Assembly: GCA_964247055.1 (NCBI GenBank)
Contig: OZ176055.1
Location: forward strand, 1,860,001-1,924,000
Origin: Paragordius varius
Lineage: Eukaryota > Nematomorpha
Direction of reading: 5' to 3'
Length of the DNA stretch: 64,000 bases
In this document: positions 39,730 to 51,268 of the stretch, one piece after another
Layout of the letters: every line of letters begins with the position of its first letter
How positions within the stretch are numbered: the stretch's first letter is position 1
Notes under the pieces: model-generated
What the model was told of the DNA's origin: nothing
The model's input: the letters and a program-made list of their open reading frames with translations, nothing else
The model's database searches: none
Translations under genes and position numbers: made by a program

Positions 39730-42163
39730 CAGTGATACTCAAACCGCGGCCCGCGGGCCGCATGCGGCCCGCAGTGTGCTTTAAAAATGCACTATGACTG
39801 ATATTGAATTTTTTTTAAATAATATTTATTTTTTACCCAATTTGAAATGTAGAAAAATTTTCTACATTAAAATGATTTTAAAATTTATGATTTATGGGCA
39901 CACGTTGTTTCTTCTTCTTTTCTTTTTGAAATTTTTATTGCATTTCTTTTTTGTTTTCACCCATTGCACATACATTTCATTGCTATCCTGCATCATTTTT
40001 AAAACTCATTCTCATAAAATATTTTCAACTCAATATCATTAAATTTCGACCTGTTTTTTATAGCATAATTCAATTTATATTCCTATCTTTTTTACATAAT
40101 ATTTAAACATAAATTCAAAGGATGACATCTAATGCCAAAAATCGTAAATTATCCGATGAAAATCGCTCCTTTAAAAAAGAATGGGAAACTAATTTTTTTG
40201 TCGTTTTAAATAACAATGTTGCTACCTGCCTTATATGCAAAAACAACATAATTATAAAAAAATTCAATATTGAAAGACATTTTAAAATCCATCATTCTCA
40301 TAAATTACCAGAAAATCTTGAGGAAAGAAATGAAAAATATAAAAATTTTAAGGAATTATACGAGAAAGAAAAATCTATTATGGCCATAGCTTTTTCCCAG
40401 GAAAAAGCTGTAACATTAGCTTCGTATGAAATATGCTATATTTTAGGAAAAAATATGAAACCGTTTACTGATTCCCAACTAATAAAAGAATGTTTAATAA
40501 ATGGTTGCACTTTTTTATTTGATAAATTCCATAATAAAGATCAAATCATGAGGCAAATTAAAAAACTTCAACTTTCTGATTCAACATGTGCTCGACGCAT
40601 TGAAGATATGTCTAAATATATTTTTAACAATACATTATTGGCTCTGAAAAATTGCAAATACTTCAGTATTGCAATCGATTCTAGCACTGATATAAGTTCA
40701 ACACCTCAATGTGCGCTCTTCGTGAGAATTTGCAACGACAACAAAATCAACGAGGAATATTTGAAATTTTTACCAATGAATACACAAAAGGCAGTGATTT
40801 TCTTGAAGTAATTAGCACCTTTTTCGATAATAATGGTATATCTATGAAAAAATTGGTTTCGATTTGCTCAGATGGCTGTCCCTCTATGATTGGAATAAAC
40901 AAAGGGTTTATTTCTCTTTTAAAAAACAAATATAATTTGCAAAATCTATTATCCTTTCACTGCTTTATTCATCAGCAAAACTTGGTTTCGCGTGTAAAAG
41001 ATGAATCACTAAATTTAGTAATTAAAACGGTTGTGGATATAGTTAACTACATCCGTGGCAGAGAATTCAATCACCGTAAATTCAAAAACCTTCTGAAAGA
41101 TATCCACAGTGAGTTTGATGATATTCTTTTGTACACCGCTGTGAGATGGCTAAGCCTTAGCAAAGTATTGAATAGATTTTTTGATTTAAGACATGAAATT
41201 CTATTATTTATAAAAGATAACAGAAAGTTTGACGAGGAAATTAATAGTGACAAATGGTGGGTTTTATTAGCCTACCTTTGCGACATTACTTATAAACTTT
41301 TTAATACAAGTCTTCAAGGGAGCAAAATAATAACCCAATTTGCTAATCATATATTTGCTTTTGAAGATAAATTAATAATATATAAACAAGATTTTATAGA
41401 TAAAACACTCCTACATTTTCCAACACTCAAAACGATTTATAAAGAAAATATGGAATTTACCGCGGATATTAATTTAATAATAGACAATCATTTAACATTT
41501 TTATCTAATGAAATAATTCAGATTTCAATAATTAAAAAATATAAAAAATTGCTTAAAGCTAGTGGAAAATCCATGGCATATGGATATATCCAACATTAAG
41601 CAACTTGAGCTTTTCGGTTTTGATCAGGCGGTTATCATTGAAGAATTCGTTGATTTTAAAAATGATTCCAGTTTGGAATCTATATTTAAGGAAAACCGTT
41701 GAGAAGAAAGATATGTAGAGTTTTGGCAAGTTGTGCCAAATAAATATGAAAATATAAAAAAATGTGCTCAAGTTGTCTTAACTATTTTTCCATCAACTTA
41801 CACATGTGAGACGGCATATTCAGTATATTAAGAATACTTACAGAAATCGCTTAACTAATGATCATATGGACGACGTATTAAGAATGGCCTGCCATGAGGC
41901 GAAACCAAATTTGTCAAAAATTATTGGTTAATATTAAAATAAATGTTGTTATCAATATATTTTAATTTTTAAAACTAAATGGTACAAAACGAATTTTTAG
42001 CTGGATTTACATGCGACCCGCAAAAAATTTATTGTGCTGATTTAGAGTATAAATATGTGCGTTGTCAAATAGCTATGGAATATTTGCCATTATAAGGTTC
42101 ATGGCCCTCGAAAAAAAAATATGTTTTATTTGGCCCGTCAAATTTTTTTGGTGAGTACCACTG
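39730..42163 (+). mobile_element. hAT DNA transposon (Charlie8/GTF2IRD2-type), nearly complete, 2434 bp
   Basis: Terminal inverted repeats cagtgatactcaaacc at the left and cagtggtactcaccaa (inverted) at the right are followed by GC-rich subterminal blocks such as ggcccgcgggccg. The flanking ctctaaat (39722-39729) and ctctaaat (42164-42171) are identical, an intact 8-bp hAT duplication. The single transposase gene fills the centre. Intact ends and duplication with few coding lesions point to a fairly recent insertion. Confidence 0.95.
40122..41931 (+). pseudogene. hAT transposase pseudogene
   Basis: About 600 codons resembling the transposase domesticated in vertebrate GTF2IRD2 (Charlie8 group). 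In order: a BED-type zinc finger (TCLICKNN...NIERHFKIHH, 40227-40300), KPFTDSQLIKECL, the first catalytic Asp in SIAIDSSTDIS (40660-40695), the second in SICSDGCPSMIG (40857-40893), YTAVRWLSLSKVL with the conserved RW (41132-41170), and the C-terminal dimerisation segment TIFPSTYTCETAYS near 41790-41825. The frame breaks: one extra base near 40785, a shift around 41575, a stop at the TGA after KENR (about 41699), and a one-base shift near 41832 before NTYRNRLTNDH. All domains remain recognisable, so inactivation is recent, but no intact protein is encoded. Confidence 0.93.
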
Positions 42164-43332
42164 CTCTAAATAGTGTAAAAAACGCTTCAACAAAATTTTG
42201 CTGAAATATAATTTTTTTAAAATTATGCATTTTTTAAAAATATTTTAAAGTTGATATCAAAATTTGGCATCTTAAAATTTTATCGGGCAATTTCTGAGTT
42301 TTTTAGTTTATTTTAAGAGAACCATTTCATTTTTGGAGGGCGAAAAAATTAGGAACTTTTGTAACCATCTCAGAAATCTATTACAAATGTTCTTTTTTTT
42401 CTATAGAATATTTTGTTGAAATAAAGCCAAAATTTGATTAACGAAATGTGCAAAATTGCCATTTTCTGATATGGAGCAGATACCAAAATGTAAATGTCCA
42501 GCATCATGAATTTTAGAAAAAGTGTTAAATCTAAAAGCGTTTTTATACAGTTCTCATCATGCCTCAAAATAGTAAGAAGTAATTTTCAAAAAACCTTTCT
42601 TAAAAATTACATTTTTGAAAAGAGTATGCATTTTTTGAGAACATTTTTATTTGATATCAAAATTTAGCATTATCTAATATTTTTAGATGGCGCAAATATA
42701 CCATTTGAGTGTTTTTTAATAGAACTAGCAGCCTGTCATCTTCTATAATGTAGCACTTATCACTCAATTGAAAATAACTTTCTTAAATCACTCGTAATGG
42801 CCTCAATCCAGGGCACCATTATTATCTTCTATAATATATATTCACCAGCTTATCTTTTGTGGAGACTGTGTATATATTACATTTTCTATGTATAATGTAT
42901 ATTTTATAAAGCTTTTGGCTTTATATAATATTTTATTTGATATGGTGCGCCCTAATTTTGTGTTTATATCTATGGATTGGCTCTAATATCCCTATAATTT
43001 TCTTTCATGACTTGTAGAGCTCAAATCCAAACGATTCATGAGAATCCTGATTTTACGAACAGAATATATATTTTTATCTTCAATTTCGTGCATGTGGAAT
43101 AGCAGAAAAATAGGATCACTTATATAATCCAATTTTAACCGCATATTTGGCATTTCTTATCATAACTCTTTTGGTTATAAGGAAGAATTTATAATTTTTT
43201 AAATTATGAAAGTCTAACAAATGGAAACCAAATTTTGTCGAATATATTAAGTAATTAGTTATTAATCTTGGGCCCAAACCAAATGAAATAATAAAGTTTA
43301 ATGCTAAATGAATCCAAGAAGTTTGATACGGA

Positions 43333-43437
43333 ACTTTTTTTCAAAAGTGCATTTAAATATTTTGGCTTATTATAATTTTTTTAGGATCGTTTCCTACAAT
43401 AATTTATTTTGTCTGGGTATTTAGATACCCGTGGTAA
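43333..43437 (-). mobile_element. Fragment of the TTAA-type MITE
   Basis: The segment holds ggatcgtttcctac and gtctgggtatttagataccc in the spacing seen at one end of the MITE at 11461-12040, including the subterminal hairpin block. It ends about 60 bp before the first ATG of the ankyrin gene, so it may contribute to that gene's 5' leader or promoter region. Confidence 0.55.
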
Positions 43438-43499
43438 TTAATTACATTAAAGTCATCCACCTGATTACTGCGTGTTTCCATAAATCATATGAATCAAAA

Positions 43500-46400
43500 A
43501 TGTTCACTTTGGCACAATGTTCTTGGGCTTTAAACACACCTTTGCATGATGCCATCAATGATGAAGACGATGATATAATCGATTCCATTTTGAGTGACAA
43601 TAATGATTGTCAAAATTATTTGAATTGTCGTAATCTTATGGGATGTACACCAATTATGTTAGCTGTAAAAAGTATTTTTTCCATTTGATTACGTCTTTAA
43701 AATAATATCATTGGATGGTCATACCACAAATTATACTTTATAATATGATTAATAACAGTTATATATTTTAATAAAGATGTTTGTGGGATGTAAAATTATT
43801 CTTACTAAGTTCTTCCAAATAAACACTAAATAAATAAATTATAAGTTTTATACACAAATATTTTTTTGATAAGAATATTTTAAATATTGAGTAAACGATT
43901 AATAAATTATTTAAATTTTAACATGTTGCTTCTCATTAACATTGGTTTGGTTATAATTACAATATTGCATCGATTCAAAAATTGAAGCAATTCCGTATAC
44001 ACTTGATCCTAAAATTGGTTATATATTGTTAAAGCATGATTAGACTTTAAAATTGACATCAACATGATATCGAATATATTATGTGTAATATATTTTTAAT
44101 TTCAACCTTCTTGCTAAACAAACATTATAAGACAACCAAAATGGCCTTTACTAATGAGTTGCATTTAATAAAATATATTGCAACAGCTTTAGTAACTAAT
44201 AAACTTAAAATTATAATTGCCTAGCCCTAAAGAGACAATTAATTTAGATATGGGCTTTATATACATATTAATTGATGGAGTAATATTAAAAAAGGCATGC
44301 AAATGAATTAAACTTAAATCCAAGGAATTGTAAATTTAAAATTAGAATACTGGGCAGTACAAGCATTAAGGCGAAAACTGTGAGATGGTTTGATTGTATT
44401 GAGAGATGAAATGAATCATGCATTTAAAGAGATATACATTTTTTATTGTAATGGTTAACGTAATGTATGAGTATCAAAATAAATGATTTAATAATAAAAA
44501 GGTTTCGGCTAATTTAATTTATGGTAAAAGATGTCAAGAATGGAGGTTCATTATTGTTAATTGTATCCCTAGGTTATTTTTTTGAAACTTAGTGCTTTTT
44601 TGCACAGGGTGCGATTATATTGAGATATAAAATACAAGTAGATAATTCTCCAATAATCGTATGTGCGCAGTGTTAATGGGGTCGGCCCCTATTACTTTTT
44701 CTTTTAGAAGAGGTGTGGACACATAGTTTAATCTAATAATATTTAATCTATATTGCTTTAGGAAAACAATATACCTTTTCTCCACGATTTTACTTTTTGG
44801 TAATCATTATATTTGATATGATAATAATAGATGAAGCTATCAATCTAATACAACGATTGTTAGAGCTGGGTGCCGATCCCGACATACCAGACATCAAAGG
44901 ACAAACTTGCCTTATGGCCGCCGTGTTGAAAGATAATTTAGAATTGGTTGAATTGTTTGCCAATCGGCACATTAAATCAAATCCTGAAGGCAATAGCCAA
45001 AATATTTCATCCCCCCTTCATTGTGCCGCTATGCAAGGAAATGCTGATGTTGTTAAGGTAAATCTATTAAGGACTTAATTATCAGCATATTTTGTTTTTT
45101 ACTTCATTTAATGACTTTTAAATTAAAATAAATACTTAACAGAGTCAATACATCTATATCAGATTATATTTGCCTTGAAACCCTTTATTTGTGTCATTTT
45201 GTTATAAATATTACAGTAAAAATATATTTTTTTTTAATTTTAATACTTTGTCTATTTATAATTATAGCATCTTTTGGATTATGGGGCTAACCCAAACGCC
45301 TCAAGAGTAAATTTGGGATTGCTAAGTACGCCATTGGGTATGGCTCTGTGCAAAGGGCATATACAAGTCATTAAAGTAAAAATTATTTTTAAATGTTTAC
45401 TCAAATATTCGGAGTGTTATAACACCTAAATGCTAAGCCATTTTCGTAAATAAATAAGTTTATTTGAAATTCATCCTTTAAATTTATTTTTCATACACTA
45501 TCCCAATTTATATTGAAAAAATAAGTTCATTTAAGGAACTTTAGGCTTTTTTTAAAGCCTCTTTCGTAGTTCTCAACCCTTTTTTGTTCACGCCCTACCA
45601 ATAATTTGCAAAAATCATGTTTGAAAGAGCAAAAATTATTATAAATTATAAAAATTACAATCAATGTGATATGCCGCAATCGTTGGAATATTATTCCATA
45701 TCGCTGATTTATCTTATAATTTGGCCCTGAAATATAAAATTAACCTTCAATTCGTTTTGTTTTTTAATTATACAGGGTTGGAAATCCAGTTTAGCTAAAT
45801 TCGTTTCAAAAAGGTATTAAATTACCTAATACAATAGATGATTTTGGATTTAGTTTATGCTCTTTTATTCAAAATTTATCGATATTAAGATTATAAAGTG
45901 GTTTTTACCAATTAAACCATCCTTAAACTCTAGCGCATCTGCCTGCACTTCTGTCGAAACTGTGTTTGCATCAACTGTTAATTAACTTAAACTTTTTGTT
46001 AAGTGACCATACAGATTAGGGATATGAAAGGAATTCTTTATATTTAGCTCTTGATCCATGACAGCTTTTAAGTAAATACATTTATCGAATACTGTGGAAG
46101 ATATAATAATATGATTGATCACCTTGAAATTTTAAATTAAATTATTAATTTCTAAAAATAATTTAAAAGGGGGTTGCTTGTTGAAAATTTATGTTTTAAA
46201 TCCCGATCGAGTTTCTATTTGCCCTGTTCATCCAAAAAAATTAAAACTTTACAATTTATATAGACTCCGTATCACATTCCCCTTTGATTCAATAATATTA
46301 AATAAACCAATTATTAAATAATAGTAGACTCTTTGTTTATACACAAATTCAAGGTCGTTTCTCCAAATATTTTGCGTCCATCTTACATTTTTCTGGTATC

Positions 46401-48026
46401 CCAATTTTGGGAACCACTGTTCCACATAGTTAACTAAGTTGTCTATATTTAACACATGTGGTCAAATTAGTGACAGAAACCTAAAATATTTTAAAAGATT
46501 TATCCTAATAGTGTGTTTAGAAGCTAGTCGCGTAGCGACTCTTAGCTTTCTCATAAATATGTGTTTTCCATTCCAGACCACGAAACTTTCGAATTATTAC
46601 GGAGAGGGTAAGATTTTGCACTGATTTAATGAGAGAAACCGCTTTTTAGGCTGCCTCTTTTGCTTATCCCTTTAGTCAACCCAAGGATTAGGTTTTTTTC
46701 AGGGAATCGGATTGAAGAATGTGGCTTAGTTTCTTTAATTGCTTGTAGATCGCCAGATTGTCAAGTAAAAATTCTTAGTAATTAAATCGGTAAGCATTCA
46801 CACCATACATAAATAATGATTATCAAGAATCGGCTGTTAATATTCAAATGAATTAACTTCCATGTATTTTAAAATGTTTTTAGCATTTTTTGACATGGAA
46901 AGACAAACAATTGTTTTTATATTTTGCTGGAGCTTTTAAATTAAAATTTATATTATTAATTTAATAATAATTTTTATTTAAACTACAATATACCCAGTTA
47001 CTGCTGCAATACGGTGCCAATGTGGCATTTTATTCACCGCGATGTGAAACAAGCCTTAGTGTTTTAGGTTATTCCCCTCAATCTTCTAATTCATTAAACA
47101 CTCGCAATAGAGAAAATGATAATTTAATCCTTGATAGCAACGGTTTTAATTTGGAAAAAAGCCCTGTGAGAACTTCTAACAGTAGTTCAAAACCCAATAA
47201 TCAATACGATGTATATATAAACACCAGGACATATTTCCATGCTGTGTTGACTCACGTTCCCCCCAAATATACTGTGGACCTTAGTCATACACCCATGTCA
47301 CAATTCAATGATTTGGGTACTGATGTAAACTTAACGCAAAATGGACAAGAATATCATCATATGCATGAATGGAAAGAAAATGGTTTAAAGCAATATGCAT
47401 ATATCAAATATTTACTTAAGATACTGATTGCTTCGGGCTTAAAACCTTTCATATACGCCCTTAAGAAGAAAGAACCTATCTCTGCATCACGGACAGTCAA
47501 TGGCGTATCGCAGGTTCCAACTCACCGAAGGCGACCCGATAATCAATCGTTTTGGTCGGCCAATTTTGCCGAACAAGTTTTACGAAATAATAATAATCAT
47601 AACAGAAATGATGGCCATAATCATAATTGTGAAAATGTTATAAACTCCTCTGATGATAATATAATTGATTATGATAAGATTGAATGTAAACCAAACCTTG
47701 CACAAAAATCAGCTGATCCTGTAAAAATACCGGAGGCCCCTATTAGGCTCACTCCTTTCCAAGCAAGAAAAAAAGCAATCTCCTTCTTTCCTTGTCAAAC
47801 AGCGACAGAACTCAAACGAGCAGAATCGCAATGGGCCTTTGGATTGACCCTTAAAGAACTTTATGAGCAACAGCACAATACTATAAATTATTACGAATAT
47901 GTTAATGGTAACGACACGGAAAATGATACCGCCGTGTTGTTGCGAGAATTTGTACCCCTAGAACGCGCTAAAGATTATTACGGAGCTGAAAATATAGAAT
48001 CTTTGATGGAACTTACATGTATATAA
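43500..48026 (+). CDS. Ankyrin-repeat protein with a long unique C-terminal region
   Basis: Exons 43500-43671, 44831-45057, 45268-45375 and 46998-48026 join in phase (1, 0, 0) to 511 residues. Four to five ankyrin repeats cover residues ~10-195: NTPLHDAINDEDDDII...GCTPIMLAVK, LLELGADPD...GQTCLMAAVL, SSPLHCAAMQGNADVVK, HLLDYGANPN...TPLGMALCKGH and LLLQYGANVAF. Ankyrin stacks bind other proteins. The remaining ~300 residues contain Asn/His-rich low complexity (NNNNHNRNDGHNHN) and an end LERAKDYYGAENIESLMEL. No SOCS box, death domain or kinase motif was seen, so the partner and role are unknown. An in-frame TAG at 43422-43424 lies upstream; the first ATG after it is taken as start, but an upstream spliced exon cannot be excluded. 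Introns are 1159, 210 and 1622 nt. Confidence 0.85.
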
Positions 48027-48029
48027 CTT

Positions 48030-50250
48030 AATATTTTCAATTTTAATTTTTTTTATTTATTTAATCAGTAATTAATTTAATTTTATTATGTCTAAAATTT
48101 TTCCAGATATTTAAAAAATAGGGTATTTATGAATTTCAATATCCCACAAGACAGTTAAGTTTTTAAAAAGGTCTGCAACTTTAATGGTTGTATTATAAAA
48201 ACATTATATTTACAAATCGGAAAAGTGCACAAAAATCAGCATTTTATTCAAAAAAACCACGTTATGAGGGTGGTTTATTTACTTTATTAATTGATTTGGG
48301 GAGCTGTTTTCCGATAATGTAATAAAAATTGTATTTATTTAGCATGCCCTCTTTCCCTTTCCTGGCTTTGTCGTATAGTATTAAGAGGAATGCTAATTCG
48401 CCCCGATAAATCTGGAGCCCTGATAGCTTCAAATAAAATTGATCAATTGTGCTCAGACCTGGAGCTACCACATGTATTTCAAGATTTCTTACAACTAAAT
48501 CGTTGTAATTTAACCGATTGATTTATTAATAAAATAGTGTGTTTTACTCATTTTTAATATCCCTATACATCTAATACATTGGAAGAAGGAAATAATCATG
48601 TGATAGATAATCTTATTTATATGTAAAATAAATTTATTTATTTAACATTGATTTTGAACCCATAAACCTTTTGATACATGAAATGGAAATAGGGTAATTA
48701 TTTTTATGAACATATATTGCCTTTACCGCAAATTCTTCGTGCAAAATTTTTGCCAATACTTGCATTAAATTTTTAAGAGATAGCAGAGTTATCTATCCCT
48801 AACATATTTGGATAATGAATTATTTAAAATATATACCATTTTGCTTTTTATAATGCAAGATATTTAGTAAAATATGCGAATCATACCCATCCCTTTTTCA
48901 AATGGGTGAATTTTCGTTCAAGCTTTAATTTTAAATTTATAACTCAGAAGGATTATTTTTGGCACGTTATAGATTATAAAATTCACTCACACATGTTTAT
49001 AATTAATATGTAAAAATTATTTTTTACTAATATTTTTTAGTTAAATAAATTTCATTTTAATATTTATAATTGCCATAGCTTCTCCAAAGTTTACTGAAGC
49101 GAAAGTAATTTGAAGTATGATGAAGAGGGTTATTTTTGAGCGAAATGCGCATTTTTTCAATAACAATTTTTTCGATGTCATCATTGGAAAATTAACCCAA
49201 TCTGAACATTTTTGTGTTTATGACAATAAAATTAGCCCGTTTTAGAGGGATCCTATTAATATATAGCTATTTAAACCTATTTAATTATATATTTTAATGA
49301 TTTTTTTAAATAAGTATTTAGCTTTCATCAAAAAAATTTATTTTGCATAATTTTTGCTAATTTTGTGATTTTTTCTATGGACGAATACCATAATAGAATA
49401 ATTTTTTATTCGTAGATCCCAAAACTAAAAGCGCCCTGAAAACCTCATACTCTTTACCAGAATATATATATTTCATCAGGCTTTTTTTTATGAGCATTGT
49501 CTGATTGGTTTTTGTTATTAACTTATGTTTTCGTTTCTCTCTTGTGTTGACAGTAAAAAACACGTATGTGTTTGCGACCCGTTAATCTTTTGGGTGAGTT
49601 CGAGTGTGTAAAACCTTGGTTTTGAAAACGTGTATGTACTTTTAATAAAGATGATGTTTAAATAATTTGACCAAAAAATAAAAGGGATTGACTGTAATTA
49701 ACTCTTAGCTTGTCCCCTTGATTATATATTTTTAACCATACAACTTGATTGTATGATTATTGTGCATTCAAAATGGAAGCAAAAGTTTCGCATTGGATTT
49801 TAATTCGTGTTAAGCGATAAAACAAAAACCCATTAATTAAATATTAGCTTTAATACAGAAACGTTAAATTTGATGATTTTTGAAATAAATAGGTAGAGTG
49901 GGATGAACCTTCACAGCCCTAAATAATTACAGCAACAACTGAAATTATAGGGACAAAATGTAAGAATAAGGACAAATATTTTTTCTAAAAGACAACCATA
50001 CTTTTTTAAATCTAAATTTTTCCATATAAAATATTTATATACAAAATATAAAAAATATAATTGATTGCGTTATCAATATATCATTTTGTGCAATTTTTAA
50101 CAATTAATAAAATACTTCAAGATATAAAAATAGTGGCTGTCTTTTAGAAAAGAATATTTGTCTTTATATTTTTCGGGTTTGTCCTTATATTTCAATTTTT
50201 ACTGTACGTGCGTGCATGAATCGTAAGAAATAAAAAGTTTGAATTATTTA
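48030..50250. other. Gene-free stretch between the ankyrin and peptide genes
   Basis: No exon or mobile element is recognised. A 69-codon minus-strand frame at 48262-48471 is less AT-rich than its surroundings but matches no family known to me. Confidence 0.5.
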
Positions 50251-50251
50251 A

Positions 50252-50257
50252 TTTATT
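50252..50257 (-). promoter_or_regulatory. Poly(A) signal of the small secreted peptide gene
   Basis: AATAAA on the minus strand about 45 nt past the stop of the 96-codon frame, a plausible 3'-end signal given the AT-rich background. Confidence 0.4.
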
Positions 50258-50301
50258 TATATCATATTACTTCTACCATTAATTTAGAAAAAATATTAAA
50301 A

Positions 50302-50592
50302 TTATCCCATAAACATGTAAGGATTCCGTTGGGGCGGAAAATTAAATTCGATTGGAACGTGTATTCGGTGATGGTAAGGATTATGATATCTATTATATTG
50401 GCCTAGCAAAAATCCCAAGGGCGTATTAAATACGTTTGTATCCAAATTATTTACAAAGTAACGGTTAATCCAAAGCCGCGGACTGGCTGAAACCAGATAT
50501 GTTGTTAATAACATCCCGAAAACGCAACATAATGAGATTGTGTTGACAAATTTTACAGACATTCTCTTTATCAATTTCATAAGTTTAAACAA
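50302..50592 (-). CDS. Small secreted protein or peptide precursor (96 aa)
   Basis: A single uninterrupted frame, richer in G+C than its surroundings. Three Met codons open it (residues 1, 5, 11); from Met11 the sequence is a classical signal peptide, basic start (MSVKF), hydrophobic core ISLCCVFGMLLTTYLV and a cleavage site after VSA. The predicted mature part, about 60 residues, is rich in Asn, Tyr, Phe and Pro with no Cys, so it is not a disulphide-rich toxin. It ends PPQRNPYMFMG: a C-terminal Gly just before the stop and an Arg six residues earlier would fit processing to an amidated NPYMFM peptide, as in neuropeptide precursors. No dibasic sites are present in the mature part, which weakens that reading. 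No homologue is recognised; secretion is inferred from the signal peptide. Confidence 0.55.
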   Translation of the reverse strand: MFKLMKLIKRMSVKFVNTISLCCVFGMLLTTYLVSASPRLWINRYFVNNLDTNVFNTPLGFLLGQYNRYHNPYHHRIHVPIEFNFPPQRNPYMFMG

Positions 50593-51268
50593 AATTTATT
50601 AAATAAATCTGGAAAATGGCAAATTAGAAATAAAACATATTAATTTTGGGAAATTAGATCCTTACAAAATTAGATTTAATAAAATTTAATTAACAATATT
50701 TTTATAATATACCTCCTCTTTTATATGTGTCCAAACAAATATGGGATTTTTAATATATTATAAAAATAAAACTCGGAATAAAATAGGAAAAATGAAAGTA
50801 AAAGTTAAATCTTACATTTATATTTAGATTCTTATCTCATTTTTAGAAACATATACAATCATATTGTACAGGTATTTCTTAAGACTTTGAATATACAACT
50901 AGGTAAAAAAGTAAAAAATGAAAAAGGCGTAATGTCGGTTAAAAATGGAAAAAATTAAATAAAATATGCTAAATCATTTGTTTCTAATTGAAAATTTCCC
51001 AAGAATAATTGGTAATTAGGCCATTCATAATTTTTTTATCTATTAGATATGGATCTTCGTTACGCTAAAATCAGCTATATAACTTCAAAAATAATACTTT
51101 TCTAAAATTCATTTATTGAATTCGCCCTATAATTATACGGAGATAACAAAATTTATTTATCATGTAGAAAAAATTATTTATAATATTGCATGTATTATAT
51201 TGGTATAAATATACAGTACATAATAAAAATGTGATCAATAGTAAAACTAAACATCAAAATGCTAAAAT

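Noticed and set aside
42200-42720. Similar blocks (atgcattttttgagaaca / gatatcaaaatttagcat) about 400 bp apart
   Set aside because: Similarity is short and AT-rich; not enough to call a tandem duplication.
45569-45615. gtagttctcaaccctttttt followed by cacgcccta, resembling a hAT terminus
   Set aside because: Only one end is recognisable; no inverted partner or target duplication was found in the ankyrin intron.
48262-48471. 69-codon minus-strand open frame (VAPGLSTIDQFYLKLSG...)
   Set aside because: Protein-like composition but no family recognised, no splice partners found and no neighbouring support.
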